Below, piece after piece: positions 54,047 to 61,142 of a DNA stretch of 64,000 bases. The notes beneath the pieces are model-generated. The model did not search any database. It saw nothing but the letters and a program-made list of their open reading frames with translations, and had not been told where the DNA came from. The DNA lies in NCBI GenBank assembly GCA_032051265.1, contig DAMBYU010000003.1, positions 1 through 64,000 of the forward strand, written 5' to 3'. Position numbers and translations under genes: made by a program. Position 1 is the first letter of the stretch. The number at the start of each line of letters is the position of its first letter. This DNA comes from Dryocola sp032051265 (GTDB lineage: Bacteria > Pseudomonadota > Gammaproteobacteria > Enterobacterales > Enterobacteriaceae).

Positions 54047-55420
54047 ATGCGCATTCATATTCTAGGGATTTGTGGCACTTTTATGGGCGGTCTGGCTATG
54101 CTTGCCCGATCGCTTGGCCACGAAGTAACCGGCTCGGACGCCAACGTCTACCCGCCGATGAGCACGTTGCTCGAAGAGCAGGGCATCTCCCTGATTCAGG
54201 GCTACGACGCAAGCCAGCTCGATCCGCAGCCGGATTTAGTGATCGTCGGCAATGCCATGACCCGAGGCAATCCGTGTGTGGAAGCCGTGCTTGAAAAAAG
54301 CATTCCGTACATGTCCGGCCCGCAGTGGCTGCATGATTTCGTCCTGCGCGACCGCTGGGTTATCGCGGTAGCTGGCACCCACGGTAAAACCACCACCGCC
54401 GGTATGGCAACGTGGATCCTCGAAGCATGCGGCTACAAGCCCGGCTTTGTAATTGGTGGCGTACCGGGGAACTTTGATGTTTCCGCGCGCCTGGGCGACA
54501 GCCCATTCTTCGTGATCGAAGCCGACGAATACGACTGCGCATTCTTCGACAAGCGTTCCAAATTCGTGCACTACTGCCCGCGCACGCTGATCCTCAACAA
54601 TCTTGAGTTCGATCACGCGGATATCTTCGACGATCTGAAAGCGATTCAGAAACAGTTCCACCACCTGGTGCGCATCGTGCCAGGCCTGGGCAAAATCATC
54701 TGGCCTGAAAACGACGCCAATATTAAACAAACCATGGCGATGGGCTGCTGGAGTGAGCAGGAGCTGGTGGGCGAGCAGGGTCACTGGCAGGCGAAAAAGC
54801 TCAGTCAGGACGCCTCACATTGGGAAGTTTATCTGGATGGCGAGCGTGTCGGGGAAGTGAACTGGCAGCTGGTGGGCGAACATAATATGCATAACGGCCT
54901 GATGGCGATAGCCGCCGCCCGTCATGTAGGTGTAGTTCCGGCAGATGCCGCTCAGGCGCTGGACAGTTTCATCAACGCTCGTCGTCGTCTGGAACTGCGC
55001 GGTGAAGCGAATGGCGTAACGGTTTATGACGATTTCGCCCATCATCCAACCGCGATCCTGGCGACCCTTGCAGCGCTGCGCGGTAAAGTGGGCGGCACCG
55101 CACGCATCCTCGCTGTGCTTGAACCACGCTCCAACACCATGAAAATGGGACTGAGCAAAGACGATCTCGCCCCCTCTTTAGGCCGGGCGGACGAAGTCTT
55201 CCTGCTGCAACCGCCGCATATTCCATGGCAGGTAGTGGAAGTGGCAGAAGCCTGCGTGCAGCCCGCTCACTGTAGCGCGGACGTGGATACGCTGGTGGAC
55301 ATGATTGTCAAAACCGCGCAGCCGGGCGATCACATCCTGGTGATGAGCAATGGTGGTTTCGGTGGGATTCACCAGAAGCTGCTCGACGCGCTGGCAAAAA
55401 AAGCCGTGCAGGGCGAATAA
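54047..55420 (+). CDS. mpl: UDP-N-acetylmuramate:L-alanyl-gamma-D-glutamyl-meso-diaminopimelate ligase
   Basis: Mpl attaches recycled murein tripeptide to UDP-MurNAc, so cell-wall peptides are reused. It is a Mur-ligase family member of 457 residues with the ATP-binding loop GTHGKTTTAGM near 112-122, the central EADEYDCAFFDKRSKF segment and the DDFAHHPTA motif of the C-terminal domain. The start MRIHILGICGTFMGGLA matches E. coli. It ends at a clear terminator. Confidence 0.97.
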   Translation: MRIHILGICGTFMGGLAMLARSLGHEVTGSDANVYPPMSTLLEEQGISLIQGYDASQLDPQPDLVIVGNAMTRGNPCVEAVLEKSIPYMSGPQWLHDFVLRDRWVIAVAGTHGKTTTAGMATWILEACGYKPGFVIGGVPGNFDVSARLGDSPFFVIEADEYDCAFFDKRSKFVHYCPRTLILNNLEFDHADIFDDLKAIQKQFHHLVRIVPGLGKIIWPENDANIKQTMAMGCWSEQELVGEQGHWQAKKLSQDASHWEVYLDGERVGEVNWQLVGEHNMHNGLMAIAAARHVGVVPADAAQALDSFINARRRLELRGEANGVTVYDDFAHHPTAILATLAALRGKVGGTARILAVLEPRSNTMKMGLSKDDLAPSLGRADEVFLLQPPHIPWQVVEVAEACVQPAHCSADVDTLVDMIVKTAQPGDHILVMSNGGFGGIHQKLLDALAKKAVQGE

Positions 55421-55441
55421 ACGTTATTGCTACCTGCCAAT

Positions 55442-55468
55442 AATTAAGGCCCGCTTGCGGGCCTTAAT
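55442..55468. terminator. Bidirectional terminator between mpl and darP
   Basis: ATTAAGGCCCGC pairs with GCGGGCCTTAAT around a TT(G) loop. It is 21 bp past the mpl stop and 3 bp past the convergent darP stop. Confidence 0.88.
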
Positions 55469-55471
55469 GTA

Positions 55472-56023
55472 TTACGCCTGGTTTTCAGCCAGCTCACGCA
55501 GATAAGAAAAAATCTGACGGTAAGATTTCGGCGGCTTATTGGCCGCTTTTTCTTTCTGGGCATTGCGGATCAGCACGCGGAGCTGCTGGCGGTCTGCGTC
55601 CGGGTACAGTCTCAGTACTTCGCTCATCGCGTCGTCGCCTTCTTCTACCAGACGGTCGCGTAGCGCTTCAAGCTTATGGAACAGCGCAACCTGCTGGTTA
55701 TGGCGGTTTTTCAGCTTATCCAGCGCCTGGCGGATAGGATCCATGTCGCGTGAACGCATCATTTTACCAATCAGCTGCACCTGGCGGCGGCGGCCTTCTT
55801 TTTTGATTCTCTGCGCAAGCTCAATGGCGGCACGCAAATCGTCATCCAGAGGGATTTTGTCGAGCGCATTCTTGCCCAACTCCATCAGCTCCATGCCGAG
55901 GCGTTTTAGCTCTTCGGCATCGCGTTTAATTTCGCTTTTACTGACCCAGATAATCTCATCATCTTCGTCTTCATTTTCGTTATCTGGTACGTCATCGAGC
56001 CAGTCATCGGGCTGCTTAGTCAT
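55472..56023 (-). CDS. darP: Dual-action 50S ribosome assembly factor DarP (YjgA)
   Basis: DarP (YjgA) binds late 50S assembly intermediates. The 183-residue protein is highly charged, mostly helical, with the DUF615 segment DEIIWVSKSEIKRDAEELKRLG (in part) and RSRDMDPIRQALDKLKNRHNQ (in part). The acidic N-terminus (DNENEDEDDE) and length match E. coli. It is divergent from pmbA with a 98-bp gap. Confidence 0.95.
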   Translation of the reverse strand: MTKQPDDWLDDVPDNENEDEDDEIIWVSKSEIKRDAEELKRLGMELMELGKNALDKIPLDDDLRAAIELAQRIKKEGRRRQVQLIGKMMRSRDMDPIRQALDKLKNRHNQQVALFHKLEALRDRLVEEGDDAMSEVLRLYPDADRQQLRVLIRNAQKEKAANKPPKSYRQIFSYLRELAENQA

Positions 56024-56121
56024 AGTAGGCTCCTTAAAAAAAGTGGCTAATTCTACCAGTAAAGCCTGTTCACTGCGAAATTGTTCTGATCCTGTTAGAC
56101 TTAATTAACTCACCTTACATT

Positions 56122-57474
56122 ATGGCAGTCGCGATGAAAGTAAACACGCAGGTAGAACAACAACGTAAGATTCTCGAGCAGGCGGTTTCTCAGGCGCTGG
56201 AGCTGGCTTCTGCACAGTCCGATGGTGCCGAAGTTGCCGTCAGTAAAACCACAGGTATCGGTGTCAGCACCCGCTACGGTGAGGTGGAAAACGTTGAATT
56301 TAATAGCGATGGTGCGCTGGGCATCACCGTGTATAACCAAAATTGCAAGGGCAGCGCTTCAACCACGGACTTAAGCCCGGACGCCGTGGCGCGTACCGTG
56401 CAGGCGGCGCTGGATATCGCCCGTTACACCTCTCCCGATCCGTTTGCGGGCGTGGCGGAAAAAGAGTTGCTGGCCTTCGAGGCGCCAGATTTGGATCTTT
56501 TCCACCCGGTTGAAATGGATGCCGATCGCGCCATTGAACTGGCCGCGCGCGCGGAAAACGCCTCGCTTAACGTGGACAAACGTATCACCAATACCGAAGG
56601 CGGCAGCTTCAACAGCCATTACGGCATCAAAGTTTTCGGCAACAGCCACGGCATGCTGCAAAGCTACTGTTCGACGCGCCATTCGTTATCAAGCTGTGTT
56701 ATCGCCGAAGTTAACGGCGAAATGGAGCGCGATTACGCTTATACCATCGGCCGTGCGATTGAAGATTTGGCAAGCCCGGAGTGGGTTGGTGCCGAGTGTG
56801 CACGACGCACATTGTCGCGCCTTTCTCCACGTAAACTTTCCACCATGAAAGCGCCGGTTATTTTTGCTGCTGAAGTGGCAACGGGCCTGTTCGGACACCT
56901 GGTCGGTGCTATCGCGGGCGGTGCGGTCTATCGTAAATCTACTTTCCTGCTCGACTACCTTGGCAAGCAGGTTCTGCCGGAGTGGCTGACTATCGAAGAA
57001 CATCCACATCTGCTCAAAGGCCTGGCCTCAACGCCGTTTGACAGCGAAGGCGTGCGCACGGAGCGCCGTGACATTATCAAAGACGGCATCCTGCAACAGT
57101 GGCTGCTGACCAACTATTCCGCTCGCAAACTGGGCCTGAAAAGCACCGGTCACGCGGGTGGCATCCATAACTGGCGCATCGAAGGGCGTGGCCTGGACTT
57201 TGACGGCATGCTCAAAGAAATGGGTACCGGTCTGGTTGTTACCGAGTTGATGGGCCAGGGCGTAAGCGGCATTACCGGAGATTATTCTCGCGGTGCGTCC
57301 GGTTTCTGGGTCGAAAATGGTGAAATTCAATATCCGGTGAGCGAAATCACCATCGCCGGAAACTTAAAAGATATGTGGCGTGATATTGTCACCGTCGGCA
57401 GCGATATTGAGAAGCGCAGCAACATTCAGTGTGGTTCTGTGCTGTTACCGGAGATGAAAATCGCCGGTCAGTAG
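56122..57474 (+). CDS. pmbA: Metalloprotease subunit PmbA (TldE)
   Basis: PmbA/TldE joins TldD to form a heterodimeric zinc protease that matures peptide antibiotics such as microcin B17 and helps degrade CcdA. The subunit lacks the HExxH motif, which is in TldD. The 450-residue length, TNTEGGSFNSHYG, and HAGGIHNWRIEG match E. coli PmbA. ATG at 56122 is used. A short gap separates it from cybC. Confidence 0.96.
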   Translation: MAVAMKVNTQVEQQRKILEQAVSQALELASAQSDGAEVAVSKTTGIGVSTRYGEVENVEFNSDGALGITVYNQNCKGSASTTDLSPDAVARTVQAALDIARYTSPDPFAGVAEKELLAFEAPDLDLFHPVEMDADRAIELAARAENASLNVDKRITNTEGGSFNSHYGIKVFGNSHGMLQSYCSTRHSLSSCVIAEVNGEMERDYAYTIGRAIEDLASPEWVGAECARRTLSRLSPRKLSTMKAPVIFAAEVATGLFGHLVGAIAGGAVYRKSTFLLDYLGKQVLPEWLTIEEHPHLLKGLASTPFDSEGVRTERRDIIKDGILQQWLLTNYSARKLGLKSTGHAGGIHNWRIEGRGLDFDGMLKEMGTGLVVTELMGQGVSGITGDYSRGASGFWVENGEIQYPVSEITIAGNLKDMWRDIVTVGSDIEKRSNIQCGSVLLPEMKIAGQ

Positions 57475-57531
57475 AGCGATTTGGGGCGCGACCTGCCGCG
57501 CCCTTATGCAATATTTTAATAAGGTGATGGA

Positions 57532-57918
57532 ATGCGTAAGCAACTGATTGCGATGTTGGCAGTATCGTCCGTGTTATTTACTACCACAAGCTTTGCGGCT
57601 GACGTCGGCGATGATATGGATACCATCGCGGAAAACTATAAAACCGTGTTGAAAACCGATGACGCGGCGGAATTAAAAACTTCATTAAACAACATGCGCA
57701 CAGCGGCACTTGATGCACAGAAAGGTACGCCGCCAAAGCTTGAAGACAAAGCGGCAGATAGCGCAGAAATAAAAGATTATCGCCACGGCCTGGATATTCT
57801 GCTTGGGCAAATCGACGGTGCGCTGAAGCTTGCCAATGAAGGTAAGGTGAAAGAAGCGCAAAGCGCTGCCGAAGCCTTTAAAACCACACGTAATACCTAC
57901 CATAAGAAATATCGCTAA
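57532..57918 (+). CDS. cybC: Soluble cytochrome b562
   Basis: CybC is a periplasmic four-helix-bundle protein with one non-covalent heme b; its role in electron transfer is not well defined. A signal peptide covers residues 1-22 (ending TSFAA). The mature form begins ADVGDDM, placing heme ligand Met7, and ends RNTYHKKYR, placing ligand His102. The 128-residue length equals E. coli. In E. coli nrdG follows; here a different region begins. Confidence 0.95.
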   Translation: MRKQLIAMLAVSSVLFTTTSFAADVGDDMDTIAENYKTVLKTDDAAELKTSLNNMRTAALDAQKGTPPKLEDKAADSAEIKDYRHGLDILLGQIDGALKLANEGKVKEAQSAAEAFKTTRNTYHKKYR

Positions 57919-57924
57919 GTAGAA

Positions 57925-57960
57925 ATATAAGGCGGATGATGCAAATTATCCGCCTTATAT
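57925..57960 (+). terminator. Long inverted repeat after cybC
   Basis: ATATAAGGCGGAT pairs with ATCCGCCTTATAT around a 10-nt loop, 6 bp past the cybC stop. The GGCGGAT/ATCCGCC core is shared with other REP-like elements in the window. It probably ends the cybC transcript or protects its 3' end. Confidence 0.7.
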
Positions 57961-57970
57961 TGCAAGAAGA

Positions 57971-58084
57971 TCAAAGTTGAAATATCACCCGCCTCCCTCC
58001 AGGAAGCGTGACATCAATACTAATTTCGCCACCCAGACCTGCAACATAGCGCTTAAGCGTGGATATCCTGGCCGTTGCATTCAA
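57971..58084 (-). pseudogene. C-terminal remnant of an XRE/HigA-type antitoxin
   Basis: On the minus strand the frame reads LNATARISTLKRYVAGLGGE, then ISIDVTLPGGRRVIFQL and a stop. The pattern TLKRYVxxLGGxxxxxVxLPxGRRV is typical of the end of HigA-like helix-turn-helix antitoxins. A stop codon (TAG) lies just upstream in frame, no start codon with a ribosome-binding site is present, and the helix-turn-helix part is gone. A toxin gene may have decayed next to it. From 58085 to 58436 nothing else is convincing. Confidence 0.6.
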
Positions 58085-58436
58085 TGGCTAAACTCTACGA
58101 ATTCTTCTTTGTTTCAAAGCCCTGTAGAGCTACTTTGCGGGATGACTCGCAACAGATTTTGTTATGGCGGAACTCCCTGTCTCATACTGGTAGAAGCCAG
58201 TCCGCCTATAAGCTTCTTTATTGTGGCGTCATTTTCGCACCCTGGAGAAACGGGAGGTTTTATGTATAGAAATGAAGAATTCGACTCGAAAGCCATAACT
58301 TTTGCCTGAACCGTGGAGGCAAAGTAAATTTTTAGCGCAAGTTTAATCTTCCCAAAGTGCCCATAAACCTTACCGGTAACTCCCCAAAAACCGTCTCTGC
58401 TTCACAATTTTGTTTAAAAACTTTCACCACCTGGCG

Positions 58437-58452
58437 TGGCATTGGTTTGGCG
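58437..58452 (+). promoter_or_regulatory. Sigma-54-like promoter candidate before the PRD operon
   Basis: TGGCATTGGTTTGGCG fits TGGCAYR-N4-TTGCW except that the T before GC is G. The GG and GC dinucleotides have the required spacing of 12 bp. Related Dga/PTS-type operons use sigma-54 with LevR-like activators, but no activator gene is visible here. Support is weak. Confidence 0.3.
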
Positions 58453-58453
58453 A

Positions 58454-58475
58454 TCTCGTGACATTAATCACATTT
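58454..58475 (+). promoter_or_regulatory. CRP-type site before the PRD operon
   Basis: GTGA, a 6-nt spacer, and TCAC form a perfect core of the CRP consensus (TGTGA-N6-TCACA), with the preceding base C instead of T. A second inverted repeat, GGTGA-ATTA-TCACC, lies at 58480-58493. Carbon catabolite control of the operon at 58625 onward is likely. Confidence 0.6.
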
Positions 58476-58624
58476 ACCTGGTGAATTATCACCATCCGGT
58501 CGCTTTTTGTGGAACAGATCGTTAATGCCGCTGCTATTTCCACTTCGAAGTGGAAAACAACTCGCTACAAACAACTATCCCCTGTCGCTACCTTATCGTC
58601 ATACAAGCGAATGAGGTACCTGGT

Positions 58625-58960
58625 GTGAATAATGGAGCGGTAAAGGGTAATGAAGCCGGAAATACTGAGGCCACGGCGCTGACGGAAAAGGTGCAGGCAT
58701 TTATCAATGCGCTGCTGAAGACCCGCAATATCACGCCGAACGCGGTGCAGGAGCAAATGTTGACCTCCCACGTTCGCGCCATGGCGCATCGGTCGCTGAC
58801 CGGTGAACCGCTGCCAGAAGTCGAGGAGAGTCTGTTTGATGAGATCTCTGCCGACTCGCTGGAAATGGCGAAAGTAGTGGTGGAGCAGTTCGGCAACCTG
58901 CCGGTTGAAGAGGCCTGGCTGTTGTCGGTGCATTTTGAAGTAGCGAAAGACAATCTTTGA
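58625..58960 (+). CDS. PRD-domain protein, first gene of the DUF4310/4311/4312 operon
   Basis: The 111-residue protein is a single PRD (PTS regulation domain) without a DNA-binding domain. Conserved histidines H49 (LTSHVRAMAHR) and H103 (LLSVHFEVAK) and the spacing between them fit the family; PRDs are phosphorylated on histidine by the PTS. It resembles the EF_0829/AHA_3910 family that heads cassettes of this kind. The GTG at 58625 is chosen because GAGG lies 8 nt upstream; a longer frame from 58550 lacks such a site. The next gene begins 17 bp later. It may sense PTS state for the transport system; the partner it controls is unknown. Confidence 0.8.
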   Translation: MNNGAVKGNEAGNTEATALTEKVQAFINALLKTRNITPNAVQEQMLTSHVRAMAHRSLTGEPLPEVEESLFDEISADSLEMAKVVVEQFGNLPVEEAWLLSVHFEVAKDNL

Positions 58961-58977
58961 ACAATCAGGAGATGCAA

Positions 58978-59340
58978 ATGGAACAAATTACCGTAGTCAT
59001 TGGCGACCGCCTGGGCAAAGGCCAGAAAGTCGCGGCAGGGATCGAAAAAGCGGGTGGCCGCGCAGTCGTCATTCCTGGTGTGGCCGCCGACATGAAGCTG
59101 GGCGACGTGATGAAAGCTGAAAATGCCGCCTTTGGGATCTCCTTCTGCGGCAGCGGCGGGGCAGGTGCCATCACCGCGCAGACCAAACATGGCTACAAAG
59201 CTAAATATGGTATGCGCTCTGTGGATGAAGGCGTTACCGCCATCAACGAAGGCAATAACGTTTTAGGTTTTGGCTTTATGGATAAAGAAGAGTTGGGCGA
59301 GCGCCTGGTACAGGCCTGGAACAAGAAGTACGGCAGTTGA
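58978..59340 (+). CDS. Glycine-rich SFCGS-family protein
   Basis: The 120-residue soluble protein carries the motif SFCGSGGAGAI with C57 at its center, then HGYKAKYGMRS. It matches the SFCGS (EF_0830/AHA_3911) family, whose function is unknown. ATG at 58978 is 6 nt after CAGGAG; an ATG at 58972 is too close. It ends two bases before the DUF4312 gene. The Cys-Gly-Ser-Gly-Gly loop resembles the active-site loop of RpiB/LacAB-type sugar isomerases and of the DUF2620 protein YhfU; this is inference. Confidence 0.82.
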   Translation: MEQITVVIGDRLGKGQKVAAGIEKAGGRAVVIPGVAADMKLGDVMKAENAAFGISFCGSGGAGAITAQTKHGYKAKYGMRSVDEGVTAINEGNNVLGFGFMDKEELGERLVQAWNKKYGS

Positions 59341-59342
59341 GT

Positions 59343-59639
59343 ATGAAAGAACACTTCTCCGACACGGTGAGAGTAAGCGGACGTGGCGATACCAAAGCCA
59401 AAGCCTTTGCCGATGCCCTGAACCAGGTTCAGGGTACGGTGCTCAAATCCTCGCCTTATATATTGCTGCGTATTGAGCCACAGGATGTACAGGTTGTTCA
59501 GGCGCGGGTACAGGTGAAGAAAGAGGCCTTTTTGTTCTTCTTTCTGCGCCGGGAACGGCGGATGTTCAGCGTGGAGCTGGATGTCATTATCAACGTGACG
59601 GCAATCAATCTCGATAAAGTGGATTTCGTCGCGCATTAA
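59343..59639 (+). CDS. DUF4312-family protein
   Basis: The 98-residue protein starts MKEHFSDTVRVSGRGDTKAK (in part). It contains no membrane segment and a basic, aromatic stretch (FLFFFLRRERRMF) at about 64-76 that could lie against a membrane partner. It fits the EF_0831/AHA_3912 family. The start is 2 bp past the SFCGS stop with no separate strong ribosome-binding site, so translation is coupled. The function is unknown. Confidence 0.8.
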   Translation: MKEHFSDTVRVSGRGDTKAKAFADALNQVQGTVLKSSPYILLRIEPQDVQVVQARVQVKKEAFLFFFLRRERRMFSVELDVIINVTAINLDKVDFVAH

Positions 59640-59662
59640 AATCACACAGAAAGGACAGACTG

Positions 59663-60439
59663 ATGTTCTTAATAATATTAATAAAATCACTCATCATCGG
59701 GGGGCTTGTCGGCGTAGGTGTTGGCGCCGGAGCTGCACGCATGTTTCACGCGCCAACCACTCAGGGAATGGGCGCTTTTCGTACACTCGGCGAGCTGAAT
59801 TCCTGTGAAGGAGACCCGGCTTCGCACTTCTCCTTTGGCTTAGGGTTCTTCTTCAACGCGTGGGCTTCCTCCGTGGCGGCGGGTGCTTTTACGCAGGACG
59901 TCGACCACCGCATTATTCCGAACTGGGGAGCCGCCGCGCTGATGGTGAAAAACCGCAACGTGGCTGAAACCCTGCACGATCCGAAAAAAATGGCCATTGC
60001 CTGTGGTCTTATCGGCATGCTTGTCGTTGCGTTTCTCAACAGCACCGCTTCCGCTGTGCCGGCTGCGCTGCAGGTTACCGCCGTTAAGGTGCTGGTTCCT
60101 GCTGCAAACCTGCTGGTGAACACCGTCATGCCGGTTATCTTCTGGCTGGCGGCGATTGATGCCGGTAAAAAATCAGGCTTCTGGGCCACCATTTTTGGCG
60201 GCTGCGCGCAGTTGATTATGGGCAACGCCGTACCGGGTCTGGTGCTGGGCATCCTGATTGGTAAAGGTGTGGAAGAGAGCGGCTGGCACCGCGTCACCAA
60301 AGTGATGATGACCGCCATCGTCGCGCTGTTCGTGCTGAGCGCCTTCTTCCGCGGTTTCGACATGAAGATGATCGAATCCTTCCATATGACCGTGCCGAAC
60401 TGGCTGGATCTGATTCATAACTCCCTGAGCGGAAAATAA
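59663..60439 (+). CDS. DUF4311-family membrane protein
   Basis: This 258-residue protein has about six or seven hydrophobic segments. It opens with MFLIILIKSLIIGGLVGVGVG (in part) and has a glycine-rich stretch, then a conserved-looking GELNSCEGDPASHFSFGLGFFF (in part), and later FGGCAQLIMGNAVPGLVLGI. It fits the EF_0832/AHA_3913 family. It is likely one half of a transporter with the DUF4310 protein that follows 11 bp later. AAAGGAC precedes the ATG. Confidence 0.82.
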   Translation: MFLIILIKSLIIGGLVGVGVGAGAARMFHAPTTQGMGAFRTLGELNSCEGDPASHFSFGLGFFFNAWASSVAAGAFTQDVDHRIIPNWGAAALMVKNRNVAETLHDPKKMAIACGLIGMLVVAFLNSTASAVPAALQVTAVKVLVPAANLLVNTVMPVIFWLAAIDAGKKSGFWATIFGGCAQLIMGNAVPGLVLGILIGKGVEESGWHRVTKVMMTAIVALFVLSAFFRGFDMKMIESFHMTVPNWLDLIHNSLSGK

Positions 60440-60450
60440 CGGAGCCTGCA

Positions 60451-61092
60451 ATGGAAGAGAATAAAGGGTTTTGGTATGCCGACTGGTCGTTCCCGATTTT
60501 TGTTGGCCTGCTTTCTTCCGGCGTGTTCGCCGGGACACACATGTATTACCTGTACGGCATCGGGGCGTTTAACGAAGTGGCCTTCGTGGCCATGTTGAAG
60601 GCGGGTATCGATACCGGCGTTTATGGCGCGGTGGCGGCGTTTGGCGCGAGCTTCCTGTTTGCGCGCATTATTGAAGGCTCGCTGGTAGGGATTCTGGACA
60701 TCGGCGGTGCGATTCAAACCGGCGTAGGGCTGGGTGTGCCGGCGCTGCTGCTGGGCGCGGGCTTTGTCTTCCCGGTCGCCAACTTTGCCGCCTCCCTGGT
60801 GACGGGGCTGGTTATCGGCCTGGCAATTGGTTACCTGATTATCCTTGCGCGTAAATTCACCATCAACCAGAGCGACTCCACCTACGGTGCGGACGTGATG
60901 ATGGGCGCGGGTAACGCTTCGGGTCGCTTCCTTGGACCGCTGATTATTCTGAGCGCCATGACCGCCTCGATACCGATTGGCGTTGGCTCGCTGATTGGCG
61001 CTTTGCTCTTCTATCTCTGGGGCAAGCCAATTACCGGCGGCGCGATTCTGGGGGCGATGATTTTAGGGGCCATTTTCCCGGTCGCTTTGTAA
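60451..61092 (+). CDS. DUF4310-family membrane protein
   Basis: The 213-residue protein has about six hydrophobic helices with many small residues, including GSLVGILDIGGAIQTGVGLG and DSTYGADVMMGAGNASGRFLG. It fits the EF_0833/AHA_3914 family. The preceding gene is DUF4311, and together they probably form the membrane part of a transporter. A REP-like hairpin follows before the catabolic genes. Confidence 0.82.
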   Translation: MEENKGFWYADWSFPIFVGLLSSGVFAGTHMYYLYGIGAFNEVAFVAMLKAGIDTGVYGAVAAFGASFLFARIIEGSLVGILDIGGAIQTGVGLGVPALLLGAGFVFPVANFAASLVTGLVIGLAIGYLIILARKFTINQSDSTYGADVMMGAGNASGRFLGPLIILSAMTASIPIGVGSLIGALLFYLWGKPITGGAILGAMILGAIFPVAL

Positions 61093-61100
61093 GGCTAAAT

Positions 61101-61126
61101 GGCGGATGGGCGCTGCGCCATCCGCC
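61101..61126 (+). repeat. REP-like hairpin inside the operon
   Basis: GGCGGATGG pairs with CCATCCGCC around GCGCTGCG, 8 bp after the DUF4310 stop. There is no T-run. It separates transport-type from catabolic genes and could give different mRNA levels for the two parts. Confidence 0.75.
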
Positions 61127-61142
61127 GCTAAAGGAGTAAACC

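Noticed and set aside
57977..58309. 110-residue open frame on the plus strand after cybC
   Set aside because: It has no ribosome-binding site and no family-like features, and the opposite strand holds the antitoxin remnant.
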